Positions 9,139-18,687 of a stretch of DNA of 64,000 nucleotides are shown in pieces. Both the position numbers and the translations under genes were made by a program. The stretch is taken from NCBI GenBank assembly GCA_938743325.2, contig OW568897.1, positions 404,433 to 468,432 on the forward strand, read 5' to 3'. The notes beneath the pieces were generated by a model. The model was not told the origin of the DNA. It did not search any database and was given only the letters and a program-made list of their open reading frames with translations. This DNA comes from Pycnococcus provasolii. Its lineage: Eukaryota > Chlorophyta > Pseudoscourfieldiophyceae > Pseudoscourfieldiales > Pycnococcaceae. Each line of letters opens with the position of its first letter. Within the stretch, counting starts at the first letter, position 1.

Positions 9139-10683
9139 GACGAAGATGAGGCGCACCGAAGGTGAACTTTTCTTTCGTCCCAGGAGGGGGAGGGGGAAAA
9201 AAGTCAACGCGGACAGGCGGAGGGAGGGGGCAAGAAACACGCCTTCGCAAACTACACTTGATTGTGTGATGTCATGAACTCGTCTTGATATGGATGTCGG
9301 CCGGCCCTTCCTTTCTCGCCTTCCGGCCTTCCATTCCTTCCGAACAGCTGAGGCTCAGGGCTCACCACCTTACCTTCCTTCCCTGCTGGTTGCTTTATCA
9401 AGTGTGGTGTGCAGATTGGTCTTGACCAGAAGCTTATACGGGAGTTCTGGTCGTACCTTAAGCCTCGCTGCCTCGGGGGCCTTGCGATGTTCGGCTCTGG
9501 CGTGCAAAAGGGAGAAGAAGAGGAAGGTTCTCTTAATTCTTGGTCGCTTTCGCCTGGGAAGGAATCACGTGACCCCACACTCCACACTGCAGGTAAAGAC
9601 TGTAACTACATACCTGTTCACGGGGATTCATGGGTGCGTCGTCGCACATCTTGATGGCGATATGTTTTGTCTTCTTGCCTGGTATTAAAATAGAATCCAG
9701 CAGAAGGATAGAAGTCGTAGAACTTATTCAGCGTGCGTGCGTGTTGCCGTGTTGCCGTCCAGGCGTCCACGACGTTGCACCCCACGTTCGAGGGTAACGA
9801 TTCTGCCCTCTTCTCGCTGCCCCCCCCCTCGCTGGCTCGAACCCGTTGCAACGGTGTTGGCAACCGAGCAAGGTTGCCCCTCCCTCCCTTGCTCCCTAGA
9901 CTACAGTAAAGGAAGTACGGTACCTCCAAACAATCCTCCAGCAGGCAGAAAGATCTTTCCGAGAGACACATCACACAGTCGAAATCACCCATCAGGCAAT
10001 CCCAAACGTTCCAAGTTGTATGACGCGCAAACAAGAGCACACAAGAGCACAAGTGCACTGACTAGTCTATTGGAGAGAGTATTATTGGTCTAGACGCCCA
10101 ACTCGTCCCCCCCCTCCCCCCCCTCCCCCATGTTGTCCTAGGCTCTCGAAACCCTCCCTAGTCCCTCCCAGATCTCCTCCAGGGCAGTCTCCCCCTCCCT
10201 GTAACCTGTTCTCTCCCCCCCTAGCTAGGGAGCAGACCAGAGCGGGTCCACGGACGGAGGGGGAGGACAAGAGACCCCGTGCCCGGGGGTGCCTCTCCTC
10301 GAAAGAAGAAGAAAGAAGAACTGCGCAGCGTCGGACAGGGCGACCTAGGGCGTGCAATTCTCTCCAAGTGCTCTCTTTCTCTTTCTCGTCGCGTCGGCTG
10401 TGTCGCTCTGTGTCTCTCTGTGTCGCTCTGTGTCTCTCGTGTGTGTGTGTCTCTCGTGTATCTTGTTTGGTGTATCTGTCTCTGTGCTGTAGTGTGTGCT
10501 CATCTTCGTGCTCTTCTTCTTGCTCAGATATCTCATCATCTGTATTGTGTGTGCGTGTGCGTGTGCGTCTTGTATTGTCTCTAGTAGAAACCTTTTGGTA
10601 CTGCAGCTTTTCTGGCTCCCTGACATTGTTAGTGTGGGTAGCTTTGGAAGCTCCGGAGTGCGTTCCGGTATTTGGGAATTTAC
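9139..10683. other. Long intergenic region, simple-sequence rich
   Basis: I find no convincing gene. Notable are C-rich runs at about 10108-10130 and long CT/TG-rich tracts at about 10370-10480 and 10545-10570. The 3' part is the upstream region of the oxygenase gene. Confidence 0.5.
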
Positions 10684-11850
10684 ATGGCCGGTTCTGGCAA
10701 AAAGAGCCTCTCTGTGCACGGCATGAAGATGCGAAGCGAAATTCTGTGCAAAGACCCGCGCCTCGTGCGCATTGAGAACTTTGTCACGCCCGAGGAGGCG
10801 CAGGCTATCATCGCGCTCGCCAAACCAGACCTGCACCCTTCGTTCGTCGTCGCGCACGGCGACGTCGGCGACACGGGTGGGGCGAGTGCAGTCGCGTCAG
10901 GCTCAGGCGCGGGGGCGGGTGGAAGCGGAAACGGAACGCTCGCGCCGGGTGGGGAGACATGGCGAAACACAAGCTCGGCACGAACGTCGTCTTCGTGCCG
11001 CGTGCCTCGGAGTCACCAGGCTGTGGGAAGCGCGGTGCTCCGCGCGGCACACCTCGCGGGCATGCACCCGAGCCACTGCGAACCCGTTCAGGTGGTTCGG
11101 TATCGCGTGGGTGAGGAGTACGGCGCTCACGTCGACTACTTCGACGTCAACGGCGCGCACTACCCGCGAAAGGTTGCAAGTAGTGGCCAGCGCGTCGTCT
11201 CGTGCTTCGTCGTGCTGAGCGCGTGCGAGAAGGGCGGCTCGACGGACTTCCCCCTACTTGGCGTGAGCGTTCCGCCAAAGGAGGGCACCGCGCTCATCTG
11301 GTGGAACAAGCACGGGTGCGAGGGTCCTGTGGGAAGCCCGCTCGGCCCGCAGGCGCCCAGCGCCGCGCAGAGTGTCGTCTCCAGCGTGGCTGCGGGCTGC
11401 TTTGGAGGGGGCAGCAGAAATGCCGTGCACGGCGCGGACGCGTCGCTGTCCATGAGCGGCGCCGCGTCAGGTGCGGGAACGAGCGGTGCGGCGCCCATGC
11501 CTGGCGCAGGTGCCGGCGGAGGCTCGCAGTCAAGTCCAAGTCTGCAGCAGAGTGCAAGTTTGAGCTCGCACAGCGCGATGGACGAGCGAACTTTGCATGC
11601 GGGTCGACCCGTTGTGGCTGGAGAGAAGTGGGGAATGAATATATGGCTTCGAGAACGGCCATGCCACGCCGCACGCTGGTTGGCGAATCTGCAGGTGCCT
11701 CACGTGACTGGCGTGATGACAGGTTGCGGAGGCGTGGGCGCGGCGGCGGGTGCAGAGTACCAGAGCATCCCGAAGAGCTTAGACGACGTGCCAGCTGGAG
11801 AGGACGACTCGACGCCACGCGGTGTGGAAAGGAGGGAGCAGGTTGCATGA
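10684..11850 (+). CDS. Prolyl 4-hydroxylase-like 2-oxoglutarate/Fe(II) dioxygenase
   Basis: ATG at 10684; 388 residues. The start (LSVHGMKMRSEILCKDPRLVRIENFVTP) matches the opening of P4H alpha-type domains. The Fe(II) ligands are visible: His149 and Asp151 in GAHVDYFD, and His305 in RTLHAGRPV. The 2-oxoglutarate-binding lysine is Lys315 in GEKWGMNIWLRE. Between the two ligand motifs lies an insertion of about 85-100 residues rich in Gly, Ala and Ser (about residues 215-300), so the HxD-to-His spacing is about 150 rather than the 60 or so usual in algal and plant P4Hs. A second Gly/Ser-rich insert lies at about 60-95. Substrates in this family are prolines in hydroxyproline-rich wall or secreted proteins. 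I see no clear signal peptide, so the compartment is uncertain. Confidence 0.82.
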   Translation: MAGSGKKSLSVHGMKMRSEILCKDPRLVRIENFVTPEEAQAIIALAKPDLHPSFVVAHGDVGDTGGASAVASGSGAGAGGSGNGTLAPGGETWRNTSSARTSSSCRVPRSHQAVGSAVLRAAHLAGMHPSHCEPVQVVRYRVGEEYGAHVDYFDVNGAHYPRKVASSGQRVVSCFVVLSACEKGGSTDFPLLGVSVPPKEGTALIWWNKHGCEGPVGSPLGPQAPSAAQSVVSSVAAGCFGGGSRNAVHGADASLSMSGAASGAGTSGAAPMPGAGAGGGSQSSPSLQQSASLSSHSAMDERTLHAGRPVVAGEKWGMNIWLRERPCHAARWLANLQVPHVTGVMTGCGGVGAAAGAEYQSIPKSLDDVPAGEDDSTPRGVERREQVA

Positions 11851-11862
11851 TGATGCATAGCG

Positions 11863-11891
11863 CAGATCAAGCACTTCAGGTGCTTGATCTG
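11863..11891 (+). terminator. Perfect 12-bp hairpin 13 nt after the oxygenase stop
   Basis: CAGATCAAGCAC, loop TTCAG, GTGCTTGATCTG. It lies in the 3' flank of the 10684-11850 gene. A role in 3'-end formation or mRNA stability is inferred. Confidence 0.4.
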
Positions 11892-11940
11892 GTGGGTGGA
11901 TGAGTGGTGGTGCTGAGTGTTTGTTTGTGGAGACATGCAG

Positions 11941-12062
11941 AGAGAGAGAGAGAGAGGGAGAGAGAGGGAGAGAGAGATAGAAGAGAGAGAGAAAAAAAAT
12001 GGAAAGAAAGAAAGAAAGAGACCGAGAAAGAGAGAAAGAGACACAGAGAGAGAGGGAAAGCA
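11941..12062. repeat. GA-rich microsatellite
   Basis: Imperfect (GAGA)n/(GAAA)n purine tract of about 120 bp between convergent genes. Confidence 0.85.
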
Positions 12063-12158
12063 TACGAAACGTTTGGAATTTTAATTGATTGTGTGTTTCG
12101 TGTGTTTCGCTGAACATAGTAAAAATAATTCGTTTAACTAATAATAATTTTGGTGTTC

Positions 12159-13052
12159 TTACAGCGGAAGCACTCGTCCAGCCTGAACGCACTTGGAGAT
12201 GTAGCTGTATCCACCAAAGTACAAGGTTACCGCGAGTACGGCGAATAGCATTATGGGAACATACGCACCGAAGATGTCGTCGAGCGTGTTGGACACGAGC
12301 ACTTTCACAAACTCCTTTTCTGTTCTTTTCATCGCCTGGAATTCCTTCATGACTTTCCCAGCCTGGCCGTTCACAGTTTTCTGCACCTCTTCCATACGAC
12401 GCACGAGCGCTTCCGCCTTCTCGAGCGGCGTGGGCATCGCTCGCATCACGGCGCGAGCCAGCTCGGCAGCCGAGGCGGTTGCACTCGCGGTGATGATGCA
12501 GCTGTCTCCAACGACGTCACCAGACGACACGATGGAACATCCTGCGGCAGCAAAGCGAGACTCAAGGTCAACAGGGCATGTCACGCGCAAGCCTGAGACG
12601 ACGGAGTGGTCAGCCTCGTTTTTCAGCTGGATGAGAGCGGAGCAACCCGTTTCCAGTCCTGCCACCGGCCGACCAACCGTAATGGCTGGCTGCAGGAGTC
12701 GACGCAGTCCAAAGTTGTCGACAAAGTCGTGCAAGGCGCCGGGACCGCCGCAAAGCACGAAGCCGTCAAAGTCGCGCCCGTCGAACGTCCAGGCTGGTTT
12801 GGACTCGACGAGTGCGACGTTTTCGTCGGAAGTGAAGCGTTTGTTGAGCTCTTTTTGAGCTTTTGTGGTGGTTGCATCCTGGTGGAGCGGGATGGTGCCG
12901 CCTGCGAGCGAGGCTATGGTGACGTCGACGTTGCTTGAGGTGAATGCGGAGTGGAGCACGGCGAGTTGTGTAGGCGAGGCGCCTTGAGCGTGGGAGGTTG
13001 TTATGAGGAGAACGCGGTGCGTGTGCGTGGGAGGAGCAGGATGATGCGCCAT
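12159..13052 (-). CDS. DJ-1/PfpI-like protein with C-terminal membrane anchor
   Basis: Start placed at ATG 13050-13052, where homologous sequence begins (THTHRVLLITTSHAQG); the frame is open 45 codons further. 297 residues. The core has the class I glutamine-amidotransferase-like order seen in DJ-1/Hsp31/PfpI: beta-strand VLLITTS, DFDGFVLCGGPGALHDFVDN, then GRPVAGLETGCSALIQLKN, where the cysteine sits at the expected nucleophile elbow although the usual A-x-C-x-G context is changed. After the domain comes a helical, charged segment (about 195-260) and one C-terminal hydrophobic span (about residues 268-288), so it is probably tail-anchored. DJ-1 family members act in glyoxalase, chaperone or deglycase roles; with a changed elbow the activity here is open. 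Confidence 0.6.
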   Translation of the reverse strand: MAHHPAPPTHTHRVLLITTSHAQGASPTQLAVLHSAFTSSNVDVTIASLAGGTIPLHQDATTTKAQKELNKRFTSDENVALVESKPAWTFDGRDFDGFVLCGGPGALHDFVDNFGLRRLLQPAITVGRPVAGLETGCSALIQLKNEADHSVVSGLRVTCPVDLESRFAAAGCSIVSSGDVVGDSCIITASATASAAELARAVMRAMPTPLEKAEALVRRMEEVQKTVNGQAGKVMKEFQAMKRTEKEFVKVLVSNTLDDIFGAYVPIMLFAVLAVTLYFGGYSYISKCVQAGRVLPL

Positions 13053-13193
13053 CCCGATGTGGAATGTGTTGACGAAGGTTGTAACGGATGGCAAAAAAAG
13101 AAGCTGTGTCAAACTACGCGCATCGTCTTGTACAGTGTCACAGGGGATACCGGTTCGTTCGCACAGACGACAGAGATCCTCGTTCACACGGGT

Positions 13194-13314
13194 ATCCGGA
13201 GGTCTCGGGTTCGAACCCCGACGTGGGTAAGCTCGATCAAACTATGCACCACATTTTGGTGCATTTTCTTTCGGCCCTCGTAGCCAAGATTATGGATAAG
13301 GCGCCGTAAGTCTA
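13194..13314 (+). tRNA. Candidate permuted tRNA gene, tRNA-Arg(UCU)-like, possibly degenerate
   Basis: The 3' half (13194-13229) precedes the 5' half (13274-13314). The 3' half gives a perfect five-pair T arm (TCGGG-TTCGAAC-CCCGA, 13205-13221), variable loop AGGTC and acceptor strand CGTGGGT. The 5' half gives acceptor GCCCTCG, U8, A9 and a D arm GCC...GGC with A14, G15, GG and A21. Acceptor strands pair at six of seven positions (one G-U, one U-U mismatch). Flanks of the two halves pair (TACCC with GGGTA, GAAC with GTTC) with bulges on opposite strands, like a bulge-helix-bulge. Cutting at 37/38 would give anticodon UCU. Against it: G at position 33, a mismatch at 30-40, a long D loop, and TTTT runs inside the 44-nt spacer. 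Confidence 0.3.
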
Positions 13315-14148
13315 CCCACGAACCCCCAAATATCAAAAATGAATACCATCACTAACAACCTAACACACTAAATAAAACAGGGACTTCTATCGAAATTTAC
13401 CTCCAAAGCTGAACAGCTTTTAAACGCCAATTTTTTTTTGTGAAAATAAACTACGCACGCCGCCGCAGCCGATTGCATATTAAGATGATTGTAAAAAGTA
13501 TAATAATATTAGCTCGAATGCTTGGAATCTAGCTCATATTTGACCATGCGAGGAATTATTTAGGGTGCCATGATACTGCCATCTGCTTTGGGCGCCAATG
13601 TTCGGACTCTCGTCCGCACCACTGCTCCACATCGCCGTGCAGGAGCGCCCTTAACGGGCCAGAACGGTGGGCCTTAAAGAATGATAATTTTTTTTAAAAG
13701 GCTGCCCAGTGCCCCAGTTCCCGTTAAGGGGCGCCCCCTTGCCAACCAACACCGTTCAGGAATGCACTGTCCCCAAAATCAAGGTCAAGGTCAATGGTTC
13801 CGTGGGTTGACCTTATTAAGGATAGGACAAGATGACATTATTGTTCATTCAGGAACGTTCCGTCAGAATGCGGCCATGTTTTTTTGAACTGTTCTTCGGT
13901 TGCGTAGGTAAATGTGTGCGCTTTTCCCATATCAAAAACACGAAACAAACGATATCGACGCCACCGTCGTATTCATTCCTTGGTGGTAGAGATCTCATTA
14001 AGAAATGTCAAGAAGTAAGTTCTTTGATCCTCCTCTCACTTATTAGAATATGTCAAGTCAATAATTAAAAGTATTACATGTGTTGTTGCTCCTCCTTACT
14101 CTTCCGAAAAGGTTAAAGAAGAAGGAGACGACGAAGAGCTATAATAAT
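13315..14148. other. AT-rich intergenic region with an imperfect inverted repeat
   Basis: No gene seen. Clearly more AT-rich than the flanking genes. At 13645-13734 the arms GCGCCCTTAACGGG and CCCGTTAAGGGGCGC face each other, with further partial pairing inside, like a MITE-type element. Confidence 0.5.
13645..13734. repeat. Imperfect palindrome, MITE-like
   Basis: Arms 13645-13658 and 13720-13734 are complementary apart from one extra G. Inner segments (GGGCCTTAAA and TTTAAAAGGCTGCCC) also pair in part. No coding capacity. Only one copy is seen in the window, so transposition is inferred. Confidence 0.45.
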
Positions 14149-16111
14149 TTAGCTGTTGCTGACGTGCACGGAATCGTCGCCACCACCACCGCCCAACAAC
14201 CTCCTCCTCAAGGAAAATCTCCGGCGCCCGCTGTACGTATCGGCAATAGCAAACTTCTTGCTGCGAGGCATGTCTAAATTTGCCGCAGCCACCTGCATTC
14301 CCTTGGACATGCCACCCTTCGCCTGCACCGCGAATCGGTCATCCGCAAAGCTCGGCTGAGGAGTCGCCTGGTCAATCGAAACGTACGGCACGTACTGGCC
14401 ATTTTTGTTCGCCGTCATCAGCTTGTACGCGAGTTGGCCGCGCACGTCCGCGAGAACGCCGACGTACGCCGTGCACCTCGCCAGCAGAGCCATCGACACC
14501 ATCGTGCGCGTCGCCTCGTTACCCGGAAGGTCCACCTCATACGTCACGTCGGTGATTCCCGACACTCGGTTCGACTGGAGCAGGCCCGCTTGCGCGGCAT
14601 CCGGCCTCATGAGGCCGTACAGCACGTTCCACTTGTGCCGCCTCTTCATGTTCACGGATGGGTCGTAGTTCGCGCTGCGCCTGGATTTGGAGATATCCGA
14701 CGCGTCGTTCGGCGAAACGCCGTCGGCGTTGTGCTCCGTGCTCGCGGTGATCACGTCAGGATCCGACGTGACGAGCAGAACTGTCTTGATATTCGGATGC
14801 TTCTCACGAATGACATTCGCCGCGGCGAAAAACTCAGAAAGAGGGCGGCAGGGCACGGCACGCTCCACCTTGTGGCTGCTGGGCAGGAACCGTTCCTTCT
14901 TCCACTGGATGCCGTCGAGGCGCTCCTTGTCGCCGTCGCGGATGCCCTGCCCCCTCGTGTTGCACGCGGGAACGTACATGCCAATCACTTGGCCGTCGAC
15001 GCGCAAGGCTTTCGCCAGGCCGTTCGCCTCAGCGGTTGCTTTGACGAGAGCGGCGAAGCGCGGCGTCTCGCGCCAGAGGTAGCGGAGAAGGTGCGTCTGA
15101 AGCCAGTGAATGCCGCGCTTGCTCCACGGGTCTGGGATCAACGACGCGTCTATGAGAGGTGGCGGATTTGACAGCTCCACCGGCTGGCTGTCCAAGTACG
15201 CGTCCACCTTCTCCTTGTGGTCCTTCAGCGTTTCGTCATTCTCCACGAGGTGGTGAATGTTCGCGCGGTAGCTCGTCAACGAGTGCGGCTTTCTCGTGTT
15301 GTTTCCCTCGCTGCGGCTTTGCGTCGCGACGTCGCACGGCGACAGCTCCTGCAAGTAGCACGCGAGGCCGACGTACGTTCCCTTGTGGTCGGGCAGGCGA
15401 CAGAACGGGTCGTACGCGTTCTCGTCAAGGCTGAAACGCGGCGAGTACTGAAACGCGTAGCCGTGCACGAACGTCTCCGTGAGCGCGTTGAGCGCCTGCG
15501 CGACGAGCGTGTACGGGTCGAGCGACCGTCCATCTTCGTACTGTGGGTGCAGGTTGTACATGCGAAAGCTCGCCTTGCCAAACCCTTGGTAGCAGTCGTA
15601 AGGCTTTTGCAGTCTGTCGACGCGCTGGTACACTTCGTCTACGATATCCTGGCAGTCGTTGTGCTTGTAGGTGACTTGTGGGATGTACTCCGCCGTGACG
15701 TAAACGTTTCCAGCACACCTCTCTCCAAAGTTGCCGGCATAGCAATCCTGTTTGAGTTAATTTGGAACGGTCAGTTTGTTTTCTTCTCGTCGCATCCATC
15801 CACTACATATTTATTGCAAGGGCTCCACTCCATCCCACACCGCGTGTATCTTGAGGGAGAAAGGGGGCTAAGGGGAAAACAACAACAAAGAGTTGGCGCA
15901 CCTGACAAGGAAAGAACTTCGTGTTCCTTGCCAAGCTTTTTGGAAGGAGCATTTTCGCCTCGTGCGGCTTGACGTAGAATGCGGCCGCCGCGGCGACCGT
16001 GAAGGTGAAGAGGAAGCACGACGCGAGCTGCACGACGTTGAGCGACCTGACGAACTGCTGCAGCTCCGGCGGCGGGTCGACGATCGTCGTGACGACGCGC
16101 GTGAGCATCAT
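14149..16111 (-). CDS. GT23-like alpha-1,6-fucosyltransferase homologue (type II membrane protein)
   Basis: Two exons: 16111-15902 and 15747-14149, intron 154 nt (GTGCGC...AAACAG), phase 0; 602 residues. Residues 26-46 form a signal anchor, giving Golgi/ER type II topology. Residues 71-105 begin the luminal part (DCYAGNFGERC) and are Cys-rich. The segment GIHWLQTHLLRYLWRETPRF followed by VIGMYV and later GDK aligns in order with FUT8-type enzymes (WxxSQLVxYLxRP, then VIGVHVRRTDK). The downstream TVLLVTSDPDVI, DLPGNEATRTMVSMALLARC and GQLAYKLM match the ATDDP, LxxxHxLSxADxxV and RxAYEL regions. The paired Arg of the family's HVRRxDK motif is not there: the loop reads YVPACNTRGQGIRDGDK. Donor-sugar specificity is therefore uncertain. 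The C-terminus ends in an Arg-rich, then Gly-rich tail. Confidence 0.6.
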
Positions 16112-16817
16112 CGTAGAGTCGCGTGCAGACGAGGCGGACGTGCAGCGATCGGATCGGGCGAGATGAAGATGAAGATGAAGGAGGAATCGGAATGGTGGAA
16201 GGCACTCAACCGCACCACTTGCTACCCTAGGGGGGATCCCCGGACCCGGACCAGATCCCCGGACCCGGGGGGAGCGACCCTTATGGCTCCGAGCCTCCCC
16301 CCAGCATCTAGCTAGGCCGCAGCGATCGATCCTCTCCTCTTATCGTAGAGGGGAAAGAACCTCTTCTAGGGGGGGGGTCATAATGTGATGTCATGTCACA
16401 GACCTGGTACTGTACTCTGTGAAATCCATGGACCCATGTACTGTATAGGTATTGTTTCGTGGTTTCGCGATTACAACACGCCTTGGGCTGCGCATAAGGT
16501 AGATAGGTACCTTTCTCACTCCATACATATTCGTCTCTCCCCCCAGGTGCCAGGTGCCAAGTTACCACTCACTCCCCCCCTGGGGATTCGGTGCGCTCCT
16601 CGTGGGACCCGTTCCGGCGATCCGTCCGTCGGTCGAGGAGAAAAGAAACAACGCGGCCAGTCGATGCAGAAACGAAACGAAACAAAAGAAAATAAAGTGA
16701 GAGTCACATTTATTATTACTATGCGTGTCGTGTGTTAAAATTCCCACACCAAAAAGAAAATTGGAGAAAGTTTTTTAGTTGTTTTTTAGATTTTTTTTTT
16801 CCGAGCCTTCCCACTGC
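16112..16817. other. Intergenic, no gene seen
   Basis: Contains a short direct repeat of GATCCCCGGACCCGG near 16238-16270 and a T-rich end at 16770-16800 just downstream of the synthase stop. Otherwise featureless to me. Confidence 0.5.
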
Positions 16818-18122
16818 TTAGTACACTCGGCACAGCACGTAATCGACAAGGAGGTTCAGGCTCTCTTTCGACGCACTGTCAGGGAGCACGGATAGGCTGT
16901 CGCGAGCCTTCTGCGCGTACTCCTCCGCAAGCTTTCGTGCAGCATCGAGCCCACCGAACTCCTCGACATACCCGAGCGCACGTTCGAGCGAATCCTCCTC
17001 CATAAACTCCGAGTCGATGATGTCAAGCAGCTGCCCATCCGCCTCGGCGTCGCGCTGCAGCGCGAAGATGGCTGGCGCCGTCAAGTTGCCGCTCGCAAGA
17101 TCCTGGCCCCTCGGTTTACCGAGCGTCTCCGTCGACTGCGTGAAGTCAAGCACGTCGTCAACAATCTGAAACGCAATGCCGAGAGCACGCCCGTACTCGT
17201 AGCACGCCTCCTTCACCTCGTCGCTGACGTCACTTAACGCCGCGGCTGAGCGGCACGACGCGGCGATCAACGAGGCTGTCTTGTAGAACGACTTGTCAAC
17301 GTACTGCTCGACGGTGATGGACGTGTCGAAGAGGCTTGACGCCTGCGCAATCTCGCCATCCGCAAAGTCCGCAATCACACGGCTGATCAGCTTGATCACC
17401 TCGAGGTTGTCAAGGTTGGCGAGGAACCACGACGACTGCGCGAACAGAAAGTCGCCGGCGAGAACGGCTAGGCGCGTCCCGTACTTCTGGTTGACGGTCG
17501 CGGCACCGCGCCTTAGGTCGCACTCGTCGAGCACGTCGTCGTGCACGAGGCTTGCTGTGTGAATCATTTCGATAATTTCGGCGAGCTTCCTGTGCTTGGC
17601 GTTCATCTCGCTCGTTCCGTGCAGCTGCATCGTAGCTCGGCTGACGAGAAACACGACGGCGGGACGGATCTTCTTTCCTCCCGCGCCAAAGATCTGGTCG
17701 GCGGCAGCCATGAGCATAGGGTTCCTCTGCCCGACGATGTTGCGCACGCTCATGTCAAGCTGCACCATGTCGTCGCTGACAGGTGCGAGAACATCGTCGA
17801 CGGCGACAACCCCCGAGGCTGCGGAGGAGCTGGTTGACGTGGATGGCGTTTCTGCTGTGGTCTCTGATGTGGTGGTCGCAGCCTCTGTGGTCTCTGTGGC
17901 CTCTGTGATCGCGACGCGCGCGGGTGCGACGTTCGTGTCTCTCCTTGACGACGACGACGACGACGCGACCGAGGTCCCTTTTGGCGAATTTTTTGCTGAA
18001 GCGTGTGGTCCCGGCGAGGCGACCGCGAGAACGCGCGAGCTTCTCATATTCCTGCAAGGCCTGGAGGAATGAGCAGGCGCAGAAGCAAGCGGTGATGAGC
18101 GAATACACAAAGAGGGCGGCAT
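16818..18122 (-). CDS. SPS: Long-chain trans-prenyl (solanesyl-type) diphosphate synthase, plastid
   Basis: 434 residues, ATG at 18120-18122. Residues 1 to about 110 are a Ser/Ala/Thr/Arg-rich plastid presequence. The catalytic domain carries all family motifs: GAGGKKIRP (about 146-154), the first Asp-rich motif DDVLD at 195-199 followed by CDLRRG, GDFLFAQ, a KTASLIAASC segment, and the second Asp-rich motif DDVLD at 322-326 preceded by GIAFQIV. It ends in YVLCRVY, like cyanobacterial and plastid solanesyl diphosphate synthases. The enzyme extends allylic diphosphates with IPP to make the plastoquinone side chain. Chain length is inferred from overall similarity rather than from a tested residue. 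It shares a 565-bp divergent promoter region with the SERF gene. Confidence 0.9.
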   Translation of the reverse strand: MPPSLCIRSSPLASAPAHSSRPCRNMRSSRVLAVASPGPHASAKNSPKGTSVASSSSSSRRDTNVAPARVAITEATETTEAATTTSETTAETPSTSTSSSAASGVVAVDDVLAPVSDDMVQLDMSVRNIVGQRNPMLMAAADQIFGAGGKKIRPAVVFLVSRATMQLHGTSEMNAKHRKLAEIIEMIHTASLVHDDVLDECDLRRGAATVNQKYGTRLAVLAGDFLFAQSSWFLANLDNLEVIKLISRVIADFADGEIAQASSLFDTSITVEQYVDKSFYKTASLIAASCRSAAALSDVSDEVKEACYEYGRALGIAFQIVDDVLDFTQSTETLGKPRGQDLASGNLTAPAIFALQRDAEADGQLLDIIDSEFMEEDSLERALGYVEEFGGLDAARKLAEEYAQKARDSLSVLPDSASKESLNLLVDYVLCRVY

Positions 18123-18687
18123 AACGAGTAGTAGAGAGTAAACGAGGTGGGATGAGAGGGAGAGTGAGAATGAGAGGGATGGGAGGATGGTTTTCCCCTA
18201 GGAAGTACACCCACGTCGTCGTTGTTCTGTTCTGCTTCTGTGAACTGTGAGCTGTGAACTGTTCTGTGGCCCCGGGAGCCCCTGCAATAATATCGCAGTG
18301 GGAGAGAGCCCTCAAGCTCTGTGCACCACCAACTGCATGGCAAAGGTCCCTCGCCCTATATAGTCTATGGGGGAAAGGCTCCCTGAGGGGAACCGGTATC
18401 CCCTCTCCCCCTCTTCTCTCGGCCTCATCCTCAGGGTACTCTACTCATAGTTGTACACTTATTGCGTCCCCGGGTGGATCCCCAATTCCCGCTCTTTGAC
18501 TTAGAATTCCTGCCTGGGGAGTGAGTTACTGAGTTTCTTTCAGTTTCTTTCGCACCGGCAGACACTTTTCGGGGTTTGTTTCTTAAATTCAGCCCCCCCC
18601 TTTTCCCCTGTTTAACTTCTCGGCGCCCATCATCCATCTTTTCTTCTTTCCCGGGAATCTGCATCCGCATCAAGGCATCGTATCGTC
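18123..18687. promoter_or_regulatory. Divergent intergenic region between SPS and SERF
   Basis: Both genes are transcribed away from this 565-bp stretch. A TATATAG sequence lies at about 18357-18363, followed by TCTATGGGGG. A similar TATAGxCTATGG string occurs near 24936, and TATGTAGTCTATGG near 4650. Confidence 0.4.

Noticed and set aside
9252-10058. Short frames on both strands in the long gap after DNAAF1
   Set aside because: Mutually overlapping, no codon pattern, no motif; I could not build spliced models either.
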